Shown here piece by piece: positions 49,654-57,421 of a stretch of DNA of 64,000 nucleotides (position 1 is the first letter of the stretch; each line of letters starts with the position of its first letter). Origin of the DNA: an uncultured Bacteroidales bacterium (lineage in GTDB: Bacteria; Bacteroidota; Bacteroidia; Bacteroidales; P3); NCBI GenBank assembly GCA_900318175.1, contig ONJQ01000005.1:44338-108337 (forward strand), given 5' to 3'. The notes below the pieces were generated by a model. That model saw nothing but the letters and a program-made list of their open reading frames with translations. It searched no databases and had not been told where the DNA came from. The position numbers and the translations under genes are program-made.

Positions 49654-49722
49654 ATGAAGAAAAACGAATACAACGCACCCGCAGTGAAGACCCTCGCCAT
49701 CAAGGTGGAGGCCGGCTTGTGA
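49654..49722 (+). pseudogene. Broken copy of the module small ORF
   Basis: MKKNEYNAPAVKTLAIKVEA then GL and TGA. After the stop the same frame continues with TSSTETTSNTTLYAPD and WLTPSLN, aligning with the tail of the intact ORF at 28342, so a nonsense change cut it at residue 22. The original stop is also lost. The rest of 49723-50385 holds only the tandem repeats. Confidence 0.65.
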
Positions 49723-49832
49723 ACCTCCAGCACCGAAACCACTTCCAACACCACACTGTACGCCCCCGACATCTGGCTCACACCTTCACTAAATATATGG
49801 AGCACTCCAGTATACATGATGTCCTCACGCTG

Positions 49833-50355
49833 CATACCCCCGACCCCTTTCAAAAGGGGAGGTCGCGGTAGCGGGTCAGTGTCTACCCAATGGATTGCAT
49901 CATATTTGCACAACGGATTGCATCATATCTGCCTGTGAAATACAAGTGGTGCGCCAGCCGTCCCCTCTTGAGAGGGGTTAGGGGTATGAAAAGAGCAGAA
50001 ACAACATACCCCCGACCCCTTTCAAAAGGGGAGGTCGCGTTAGCGGGTCAGTGTCTACCCAATGGATTGCATCATATTTGCACAATGAATAGCATTCATA
50101 TCTGCCTGTGAAATACAAGTGGTGAGCCAGCCGTCCCCTCTTGAGAGGGGTTAGGGTATGAAAAGAGCAGAAACAACATACCCCCAGCCCCTTTCAAAAG
50201 GGGAGGTCGCGGTGGCGGGTCAGTGCTTACCCAACGGATTGAACCTCGTCGGTATAACGGTTCGCTCCATGCCTGCACTACGGATTGCATCATATCTGCC
50301 TGTGAAATACAAGTGGTGCGTCAGCCGTCCCCTCTTGAGAGGGGCCAGGGGTATG
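49833..50355. repeat. Three tandem 172-bp palindrome-ended repeats
   Basis: Units at 49833-49988, 50005-50160 and 50177-50355 start with CATACCCC(C) and end with GGGGTATG, separated by an identical 16-base linker (AAAAGAGCAGAAACAA). Each has hairpins CCCCTTTCAAAAGGGG and CCCCTCTTGAGAGGGG around a core with GGATTGCATCATAT. The third unit has a 23-base insertion in its core. Related to 28539-28628 and 63896-64000. Confidence 0.88.
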
Positions 50356-50385
50356 AAATAAAACATACAAAAACCTTCACTCATT

Positions 50386-51227
50386 ATGAAGAACCATTAT
50401 CTCCTTGCAGCAGCCATCGCCACCTTGATGGCTTCGGGCTGCCATAAAGAGCAGGAATTAGTCACCCTTGGAGCAATCATCAACCAGCCTTCCAAGACAT
50501 ATATCGACAACCGCCACCTTTGCTGGAACGAGGGCAACCAAGTGTTTGTCAACACCGCCGCCTACCCTGTCTCCGCCATCTCGGGCTCCTCGGCACAGAT
50601 TGCCGCTGTGGCGGGTTCCGACTCCTACCGCGCCCTTTCCCCCGCCTCATTGGTGACATCAGGAAGCGACATCGCCACGGGCGCCACCGTCCCCATCACC
50701 CTGCCCGCCACGCAGAACTACCGGGTCGTTGACGGCCACCAACGCGTGGATGCCCCCATGGGAGCCTATACTGAAGGCAGCACACTGCAGTTTTCAACCT
50801 CTGCTCCATCGTGCATGTGGTGGTCAACAACAACACAGGCAGCAATATGACGCTCGGCAGCCTGAAGATAGAAACTGCCAACGCCTACCTGAGCGGCACA
50901 GGTACTGCCACGGTCAACGGCACTGACGACGACGGCATCACCCTCTCATCCAATGCCTCCCACTCCGTCTCCCTATGCCTGTCGGGTTCCTCTGATGTCA
51001 CCCTTGCCTCCAGAGCCCAGTCCACATTCGACATCTACGTCCCTGACTTCCCCACGGACAACATCACTATCACCCTCTACACCACCAACGGCCACTACTT
51101 CCAACTGCCCAAGAATGGCATAGCCATCACCCCCAACAAATACAATACAATCACCCTCAACGTCACTTCCACCGCAATCTTGCAATGCAACTGCAAATTA
51201 CATAAATCTTTTCAATTAAACAATTAA
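50386..51227 (+). pseudogene. Fimbrillin-like lipoprotein, frameshifted and without DUF285 repeats
   Basis: The first frame (50386-50850) reads MKNHYLLAAAIATLMASGCHK and matches the N-terminal domain of the 28675 protein (TYIDNRHLCWNEGNQVFVN, QRVDAPMGAYTEGS). A base is missing near 50793-50797 (CAGTTTTCAACC against CAGTTCTATAACC), after which the match continues in another frame (VHVVVNNNTGSNMTLGSL ... NTITLNVTSTAIL) to a stop at 51227. No DUF285 part follows; that lies in separate genes at 51331 and 53338. Either a recent pseudogene or an assembly error. Confidence 0.8.
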
Positions 51228-51301
51228 TATTTTCATTTGCCTTAACCCTAATGACGATTGAAGGGAAACACAACAAAATGCGCTACTTCTGAATTTTTTT
51301 G

Positions 51302-51309
51302 TATATTTG
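51302..51309 (+). promoter_or_regulatory. -7 box for the 51331 lipoprotein
   Basis: TATATTTG followed by CA, 29 bases before the start. Same arrangement at 53309-53316. Confidence 0.6.
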
Positions 51310-51330
51310 CACCCATAAACATACATCATT

Positions 51331-52818
51331 ATGAAAAACAGAATTACTATTAACGCCCTGATATTGGCTGCTATAACCATGTTGGCAGTAAGTTGCAAGA
51401 AAGACTATGAGACCCTCCACGCCGAATTGGTTGACGGTGAGTCTTTCAATAGTACCATTCCAGCGAATGTCACGACCGTGGTGTTTGAATGCAACAATTC
51501 CAGCGTCAGAAGCGGGGTAAGTCTTTCTTCTCCCTCATCGCCCGTTCCCGTCTTTGGAATTTTTGAAGGCCAGGTGTTGAGAGTCATCACCTGGGCAGGT
51601 TTCATTGATGCCAATCCCAACAGTGGAAAGATGTTCTATAACCGTTCTAAGTTGACTTCCATAGATTTCGGTAAAGGATTCAACACCTCCAATGTGACCG
51701 ACATGAGTGAAATGTTTCAAGGATGTAGCAAACTGACCGCTCTTGATGTCTCCAATTTCAACACCTCCAACGTGACCGACATGAGTGAAATGTTTCAAGG
51801 ATGTAGCAAACTGACAGCTCTTGATGTCTCCAGCTTCAACACTTCTAATGTAAATAGTATGGCTGCCATGTTCAAGTCGTGCAGTGGTTTGACCGGCCTT
51901 GATGTCTCCAGTTTCAGAACCTCGAATGTGACCGATATGCATGATATGTTTCGAGGGTGTAATAAACTGACAAGTCTTAATGTTTCGAGCTTCAACACCT
52001 CCAATGTCAAACGCATGGATGCCATGTTTTATGGCTGTAGTGGCTTGACAAGCCTTGATGTCTCCAATTTCAACACCTCCAATGTCGTCAGGATGACCAG
52101 AACTGTAGATACGGTATTAAATTACTATACTGGTTATAGCAGTGGTGAAGAGGTTCAAATCCCGGAATCTAATAAATTGATACGGTTCGGTATGTTTGCC
52201 CAATGCAGCAGTCTTACAAGCCTCGACCTTTCCAGCTTCAACACCTCCCAAGTGACCGACATGCGTGGACTGTTTGAAGGATGTAAGAAACTGACAAGCC
52301 TGAATGTCTCCAGCTTCAACACCTCGAATGTAAAATACATGGATGGCATGTTTAAGGATTGCAGTAGTTTGACGAGCCTTGACCTCACCAATTTCAACAC
52401 TTCTAATGTTGTTTCCATGGGCACTGTGCATCGTTTTTTTTATAATTGGGGCTCTGCGGGTCAATATGGAAATTACCGTTATGAGGCAAATGGCGGTATG
52501 TTTGAGAATTGCACTGGTTTGACAAGCCTTGACCTCTCCAATTTCAACACCTCTAATGTGACCCGTATGTATAATATGTTCAATAATTGCACCCACTTGA
52601 CATATCTCAACCTTTCCATTTTTGATATGAGTCATCTGGAGGTTACCGATTATGATATTACTTATACAGGGAAAGAGGAAATGTGTTGGAAACTGGCTTC
52701 TGCTTCGGGCAGTTGTACCATCGTTTGTACACAGTCGGTACAAAACAGTCTGTTGAATGGCACAAGTATTCCCGCGGGTCAGGTGACCTTCACATGGGTG
52801 AGACCTACATCCAAGTAA
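51331..52818 (+). CDS. DUF285 (BspA-like) repeat lipoprotein
   Basis: 495 residues; lipoprotein signal ITINALILAAITMLAVSC. After a short domain (HAELVDGESFNSTIPANVTT) shared with the 28675 and 53338 proteins come ten 26-residue repeats (NFNTSNVTDMSEMFQGCSKL then TALDVS). Two of the ten carry insertions of about 25-30 residues after the NVVxM position. It closes with CTIVCTQSVQNSLLNGTS and VTFTWVRPTSK. Expected at the cell surface as an adhesin. A two-stem REP element follows at 52852. Confidence 0.87.
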   Translation: MKNRITINALILAAITMLAVSCKKDYETLHAELVDGESFNSTIPANVTTVVFECNNSSVRSGVSLSSPSSPVPVFGIFEGQVLRVITWAGFIDANPNSGKMFYNRSKLTSIDFGKGFNTSNVTDMSEMFQGCSKLTALDVSNFNTSNVTDMSEMFQGCSKLTALDVSSFNTSNVNSMAAMFKSCSGLTGLDVSSFRTSNVTDMHDMFRGCNKLTSLNVSSFNTSNVKRMDAMFYGCSGLTSLDVSNFNTSNVVRMTRTVDTVLNYYTGYSSGEEVQIPESNKLIRFGMFAQCSSLTSLDLSSFNTSQVTDMRGLFEGCKKLTSLNVSSFNTSNVKYMDGMFKDCSSLTSLDLTNFNTSNVVSMGTVHRFFYNWGSAGQYGNYRYEANGGMFENCTGLTSLDLSNFNTSNVTRMYNMFNNCTHLTYLNLSIFDMSHLEVTDYDITYTGKEEMCWKLASASGSCTIVCTQSVQNSLLNGTSIPAGQVTFTWVRPTSK

Positions 52819-52851
52819 GGCGACTGGCATCCATCTACTTTTGCAGCTTGA

Positions 52852-52916
52852 CCGTGCCGGAGGCACGGCATCCTATTAACCCCACACTAAGCAACCACAA
52901 GGAGCTCAGTGTGGGG
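52852..52916. repeat. Two-stem REP element after the DUF285 gene
   Basis: CCGTGCC/GGCACGG (52852-52868) and CCCCACACT/AGTGTGGGG (52880-52888, 52908-52916), as after the 28675 gene. Confidence 0.8.
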
Positions 52917-53017
52917 TTTCTTGTCTTCACTCCTTAATGACCTATTCTCACCGCCTGTTTATCATAGTGCACAATGTCATTTATGCAATCTTGCAATGCA
53001 ACTGCAAAATTACATAA

Positions 53018-53202
53018 GGGGTCTTCTATAAATCACCTCGAAGAGGTGAGACCTTTAATAACACGGTACAAGCCGTTAGGCGCAGTGCCGTGACAATCAG
53101 CAACTATTGTAAAGCGTCCCGAAGTGAAGAAGTGCCAGTGGCACTTCGATAGCGTCAGCGGAGAAGAAAAAACGACAGTGAAAACGAATTAATAGAGCCC
53201 AC
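53018..53202. mobile_element. 185-bp MITE-like insertion with 5-bp target duplication
   Basis: Interrupts the duplicated promoter region: the empty sequence ATTACATAAATCTTTTC is at 51191-51210, and here CATAA occurs on both sides (53013-53017 and 53203-53207). Ends GGGGTCTTCTATAA and TTAATAGAGCCCACC are imperfect inverted repeats. Internal hairpins include CACCTC/GAGGTG and GAAGTGCCA/TGGCACTTC. No coding capacity. The rest of 52819-53337 holds the REP and the promoter of the next gene. Confidence 0.75.
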
Positions 53203-53308
53203 CATAAATCTTTTCAATTGAACAACTATTATTTTCACCTGCCCTAAACCCTAATGAGCGATTGATAGAAAAAAAACAACAAAATCCGCTACATCTGAAT
53301 ATTTTTTG

Positions 53309-53316
53309 TATATTTG
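53309..53316 (+). promoter_or_regulatory. -7 box for the 53338 lipoprotein
   Basis: TATATTTG, 29 bases from the start codon's upstream side, duplicated with the gene. Confidence 0.6.
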
Positions 53317-53337
53317 CTCCCATAAACACACATCATT

Positions 53338-54486
53338 ATGAAAAACAAAATTACTATTAACACCCTGATATTGGCTGCAATAACCCTGTTGGCAGTGAGC
53401 TGCAAGAAAGACTATGAGACCCTCCACGCCGAATTGGTTGACGGTGAGACTTTCAATAGTACCATTCCAGCGAATGCCACATCTGTGGTATTTGAATGCA
53501 ACAATTCCTATCACAGAAACCGTATTAATCTTTCTTCACCTTCATCGCCAGTTCCTGTCTATGGACATTTAGAAGGCGAAGTGTGGTATGTCACCACCCG
53601 GGCCGGTTTCCTTGATGCCAATCCCAATAGTAGAAAGATGTTCTGTAATTGTTCAAAGTTGACCTCCATCAAGTTTGGCAATGGCTTCAACACCTCCAAT
53701 GTAGAACACATGGATGCCATGTTTTATGGCTGCAGTGGCTTGACGAGCCTTGATGTCTCCAATTTCAACACCTCCAATGTCGTCTCCATGTCCTATGCTG
53801 TAGATTCAGTTTTTTACTCTACTGCCCCAGATGGACGACGATACAAATGGTACAATAAATATATGCTAATGGGTATGTTCGCCGGTTGTAGCAGTCTCAC
53901 AAGTCTCGACCTTTCCAGTTTCAACACCTCCCAAGTGACCGACATGCGTGGACTCTTTGATGGGTGTAAGAATCTGACAAGCCTAAATGTATCCAACTTC
54001 AACACCTCGAATGTAAAACACATGGATGCCATGTTTAGGGGTTGCAGCAGATTGACAAGCCTTGACCTCTCCAATTTCAACACCTCCAATGTCGTTTCCA
54101 TGAGCTATAGGGTTAAGGTATTCCGCAACAACGGTTCGTGGGGACAGAGGCCAGGCAGTGGTTATAATTGGGATGGCGGCATGTTTATGAATTGCAATAG
54201 TTTGACAAGCCTCGACCTTTCCAATTTCAACACTTCGAATGTGACCTGTATGTGTAAGCTGTTCTGCAATTGCACCCATTTGACATTCCTCGACCTTTCC
54301 AATTTCGATATGACCTTGACAAATGGTTTCTCCCAGAAACAGGATATGTGTAGTGGATTGTCTACATCTTCGGGAGTCTGCACCATCGTTTGTACAGAGT
54401 CGGTACAAAACAGTCTCTTAGATAATAATGGTTACATTACAGGTATTCCCGTCGACGAGGTGACGTTCACCTGGGTGAGACCTTAG
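53338..54486 (+). CDS. DUF285 (BspA-like) repeat lipoprotein, shorter paralogue
   Basis: 382 residues; signal ITINTLILAAITLLAVSC. Same leading domain (AELVDGETFNSTIPANATS) and closing VTFTWVRP as the 51331 protein, but only six DUF285 repeats. Two of these have insertions of about 25 residues after NVVSM (AVDSVFYSTAPDGRRYKWY and KVFRNNGSWGQRPGSGYNW). The upstream DNA from about 52984 copies 51177-51330, so gene and promoter were duplicated together, then the MITE entered. Confidence 0.87.
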   Translation: MKNKITINTLILAAITLLAVSCKKDYETLHAELVDGETFNSTIPANATSVVFECNNSYHRNRINLSSPSSPVPVYGHLEGEVWYVTTRAGFLDANPNSRKMFCNCSKLTSIKFGNGFNTSNVEHMDAMFYGCSGLTSLDVSNFNTSNVVSMSYAVDSVFYSTAPDGRRYKWYNKYMLMGMFAGCSSLTSLDLSSFNTSQVTDMRGLFDGCKNLTSLNVSNFNTSNVKHMDAMFRGCSRLTSLDLSNFNTSNVVSMSYRVKVFRNNGSWGQRPGSGYNWDGGMFMNCNSLTSLDLSNFNTSNVTCMCKLFCNCTHLTFLDLSNFDMTLTNGFSQKQDMCSGLSTSSGVCTIVCTESVQNSLLDNNGYITGIPVDEVTFTWVRP

Positions 54487-54602
54487 AGAATTCGTAAATG
54501 TGCTAATTCGTAAATTCGTGAGTCTTTGATGCACCAATGATTAACACATTCAAGCGTTCAAACAATCAAGCAATATTTGACGTTGTTTACCGTTATAGGG
54601 GC

Positions 54603-55316
54603 ATGAATAGGTTGATGAATGCTATTGTGGCGCTTCGCGACGAGGCACAGGCTGCACACCTGTCCCGTTTTTTCAAGACGGGACAGGGCGAGTACGGCGA
54701 GGGCGACCGTTTCCTTGGCATCAAGGTCCCGGTCACCCGCTCAGTGGTGAAGGAACACTGGAAAGAGTGCGGTTGGGACGACCTTGAGGAGTGTCTGGCC
54801 TCGGAGTGGCACGAAGTGCGGCTGGCGGGTCTGCTGGCCTTGGTCCAGCGTTTTCACCACGCCAAGAAAGACCCCGCCGAGCAGCAGCGGTGCGTCGACT
54901 TCTACCTCGCCCACCTGCCGGCGGTGAACAACTGGGACCTCGTCGACCTCTCCTGCTACGAAATCCTCGGCACCTGGTACCTGACCCACGACGCCGCGCC
55001 GCTCTACACCCTCGCCCGCGAGGGCCGCACCATCTGGGAGCAACGCATCGGGATGGTGAGTACCATGATGTTCCTACGCCACGGCCGTTTAGACGACACC
55101 TACGCCATTGCCGACATCCTGCTGCACCATCAGCACGACTTGATACACAAAGCCGTGGGTTGGCTGTTGCGCGAAGCCGGCAAGCGGGACAAAAACCGTC
55201 TGCGCCGGTACCTCGCGTCGCGCATCCAATCCATGCCGCGCACCACCCTGCGCTACGCCATAGAGCGCTTCTCCCCTGCCGAGCGCGCGGCCTTCCTTGC
55301 CACACCCCAAAAGTAG
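54603..55316 (+). CDS. AlkD-like DNA alkylation repair protein
   Basis: 237 residues from the ATG at 54603; a longer frame from 54537 would add 22 residues unlike the family. Family signatures: HLSRFFKTGQGEYGEGDRFL, GIKVPVTRSVVK, and later VNNWDLVDLSCYEILG, all typical of AlkD HEAT-like repeat glycosylases that remove 3-methyladenine and 7-methylguanine. The catalytic Asp region is WDLVD near residue 120. Single gene between the lipoprotein locus and the PBP2 operon, with strongly higher GC than the lipoprotein genes. Confidence 0.9.
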   Translation: MNRLMNAIVALRDEAQAAHLSRFFKTGQGEYGEGDRFLGIKVPVTRSVVKEHWKECGWDDLEECLASEWHEVRLAGLLALVQRFHHAKKDPAEQQRCVDFYLAHLPAVNNWDLVDLSCYEILGTWYLTHDAAPLYTLAREGRTIWEQRIGMVSTMMFLRHGRLDDTYAIADILLHHQHDLIHKAVGWLLREAGKRDKNRLRRYLASRIQSMPRTTLRYAIERFSPAERAAFLATPQK

Positions 55317-55394
55317 CCGCCACCCAGCCTCCAGCCCCCCGCGCCGCCCCAATAGGACACCCCTTCCCTAACCCTTGGTCCAGTAGTTCTTCCT

Positions 55395-55427
55395 CATTTA
55401 TCTAACATTTCTCTAACATTTGTTCCT
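55395..55427 (-). repeat. Triple 11-mer intergenic repeat, copy 3 (inverted)
   Basis: On the minus strand AGGAACAAATG (55427-55417), TTAGAGAAATG (55416-55406), TTAGATAAATG (55405-55395). It also shares TCCAATGAAAA next to the repeat with copy 1. Confidence 0.7.
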
Positions 55428-55539
55428 TTTTCATTGGATAAATGGAGGTACATGTGACATACAACAGGACGAGAAGGAGCGAACTTAGAGTGACGAAACA
55501 AATGTGGAGCAGGAAACCGTCTAATTGGATTTTTTTATG

Positions 55540-55547
55540 TATCTTTG
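55540..55547 (+). promoter_or_regulatory. -7 box of mrdA-rodA
   Basis: TATCTTTG followed by CA, 24 bases before the ATG at 55571. Confidence 0.65.
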
Positions 55548-55570
55548 CAATTTAGTTTTTTCGAGATAAA

Positions 55571-57421
55571 ATGTCAAACAAGTATACTCATCGCAGTGGC
55601 ATTGTGAAGATTATCTTCTTGGCGGTCGGAGTGATATTCGTGCTTCGGCTGTCGATGTTGCAGCTGTTTGACAAAGAGTATAAGGAAAAGGCCAAGAACC
55701 AGTCGCTGCGCAACATTACGCAGTACCCGGCGCGAGGGCTGATGTACGACCGCAACGGCAACCTGCTGGTCTACAACGAGGCGGTGTACGACCTGATGGT
55801 CATTCCCCGCATGGTGAAGGACTTGGACACAGCAGCCTTCTGCCGCTCGGTGGGCATCACGCGGGAAGAATTCCTCGCCCGCATGGAGAAGGCCTACACC
55901 TATTCGCCCTACTCGGCTTCGATATTCATGAAGCAAATCTCCAAAGAAGATTTTGGCCGATGGGAGAACGTGTTATACAAATTCAAAGGCTTCTACATCT
56001 CCAAGCGCACACTGAGGATATACGACCGTCCCATCGCGGCCCATGTGCTGGGGTATGTGGGCGAGGTGAACGAACACGACCTGGAGACCAACCCCTACTA
56101 CAAGCGCGGCGACTATATAGGCAAGAGCGGTTTGGAGGCCTCGTATGAGGAGGAGCTGCGCGGCGTGAAGGGCAAGAAAATCATGCAGGTGGACGTGCAC
56201 AACCGCGAGATAGGCCCCTACATGCACGGGCAGATGGACACAATGGCCGTTGAGGGGATGAACCTCTACACCACCATCGACGCCGACCTGCAGGAGTATG
56301 CCGAGAAGGTGATGGCCAACAAGCGCGGATGCATCGTAGCCATAGAGCCGTCGACGGGCGAGGTGCTGACCCTACTCTCCGCGCCCTGCTACGACCCCAA
56401 CCTGCTGGTGGGCCGCATCCGAGGCGAGAACTTCAAAAAACTGAACAGCGACATATCCAAACCCCTCTTCAACCGAGCCTTGCAGGCACAGTATCCGCCG
56501 GGCTCGATATTCAAGGTGGCACAGGCCATGATAGCCCTGCATCTGGGAGTGATAACGCCGCAGACGGGTTTTGTGTGCGACAAGGTGATCGGGTGCCACA
56601 ACCACCCGAGTGCCCGCAGCGTGCAGGAGGCCATCAAGATGTCCTGCAACCCATACTTTTACTACACCTACCGCCGTGTCATCCAGCAGGGCAAGTTCAA
56701 AAACATCTACAAGGACAGCCAGTATGGGCTGACCGTGTGGCATGACTATATGACCCGTTTCGGCTTCGGCTACCGGCTGCCCATCGACCTGCCCAACGTG
56801 AAGAAAGGCAACATTCCGGACACGGCCTTCTACAACAAATGGTACGGCCGCGAGCGGTGGGCCTTCACCACCATCTATTCCAACAGCATCGGGCAGGGCG
56901 AGGTGGAGGTGGTGCCGCTGCAGATGGCCAACCTGGCATGCATTGTGGCCAATCGCGGCTACTTCTACACCCCGCACTTGGTGCGGTTCTACGGCCCCGA
57001 TTCCATCAGGCCGCCGGAGTTCTACGAGAAGCACGAGACAGGCATCGAGAAGGAGTACTTCGACATTGCCGCCCGCGGCATGTACGACGTGGTGCACGGG
57101 GCCGGCGGTACGGCCCACAAGGCCAACATCCCGGACATAGACGTGTGCGGCAAGACCGGCACCGCCGAGAACTACGGCAACGACCACTCCGTCTTCATAG
57201 CCTTCGCGCCCAAGGACAACCCCAAGATTGCCGTGGCCGTGTATGTGGAGAATGCGCAGGGCGGCGGCGGCACGTGGGCCGCCCCCATTGCCAGCCTGAT
57301 TATTGAGAAGTACATCCGCGGCGAAGTGAAGCGCAAGGATGTGGAGAAATATTATACCGAAATCAATCCCTGCCAGAAGCTGCCGCTGACGCGCAGGGTT
57401 AAGAAACCCCGCAAGAGATAA
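55571..57421 (+). CDS. mrdA: Penicillin-binding protein 2
   Basis: 616 residues. Single transmembrane helix near residues 11-30 (IVKIIFLAVGVIFVLRLSML). The dimerisation domain contains RNITQYPARGLMYDRNGNLL. Transpeptidase motifs: YPPGSIFKV (SxxK, Ser near residue 307), MSCNP (SxN near 357) and CGKTGTAEN (KTG near 526). It crosslinks peptidoglycan for side-wall elongation with RodA, whose gene overlaps its stop (TAATG). Confidence 0.95.
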   Translation: MSNKYTHRSGIVKIIFLAVGVIFVLRLSMLQLFDKEYKEKAKNQSLRNITQYPARGLMYDRNGNLLVYNEAVYDLMVIPRMVKDLDTAAFCRSVGITREEFLARMEKAYTYSPYSASIFMKQISKEDFGRWENVLYKFKGFYISKRTLRIYDRPIAAHVLGYVGEVNEHDLETNPYYKRGDYIGKSGLEASYEEELRGVKGKKIMQVDVHNREIGPYMHGQMDTMAVEGMNLYTTIDADLQEYAEKVMANKRGCIVAIEPSTGEVLTLLSAPCYDPNLLVGRIRGENFKKLNSDISKPLFNRALQAQYPPGSIFKVAQAMIALHLGVITPQTGFVCDKVIGCHNHPSARSVQEAIKMSCNPYFYYTYRRVIQQGKFKNIYKDSQYGLTVWHDYMTRFGFGYRLPIDLPNVKKGNIPDTAFYNKWYGRERWAFTTIYSNSIGQGEVEVVPLQMANLACIVANRGYFYTPHLVRFYGPDSIRPPEFYEKHETGIEKEYFDIAARGMYDVVHGAGGTAHKANIPDIDVCGKTGTAENYGNDHSVFIAFAPKDNPKIAVAVYVENAQGGGGTWAAPIASLIIEKYIRGEVKRKDVEKYYTEINPCQKLPLTRRVKKPRKR

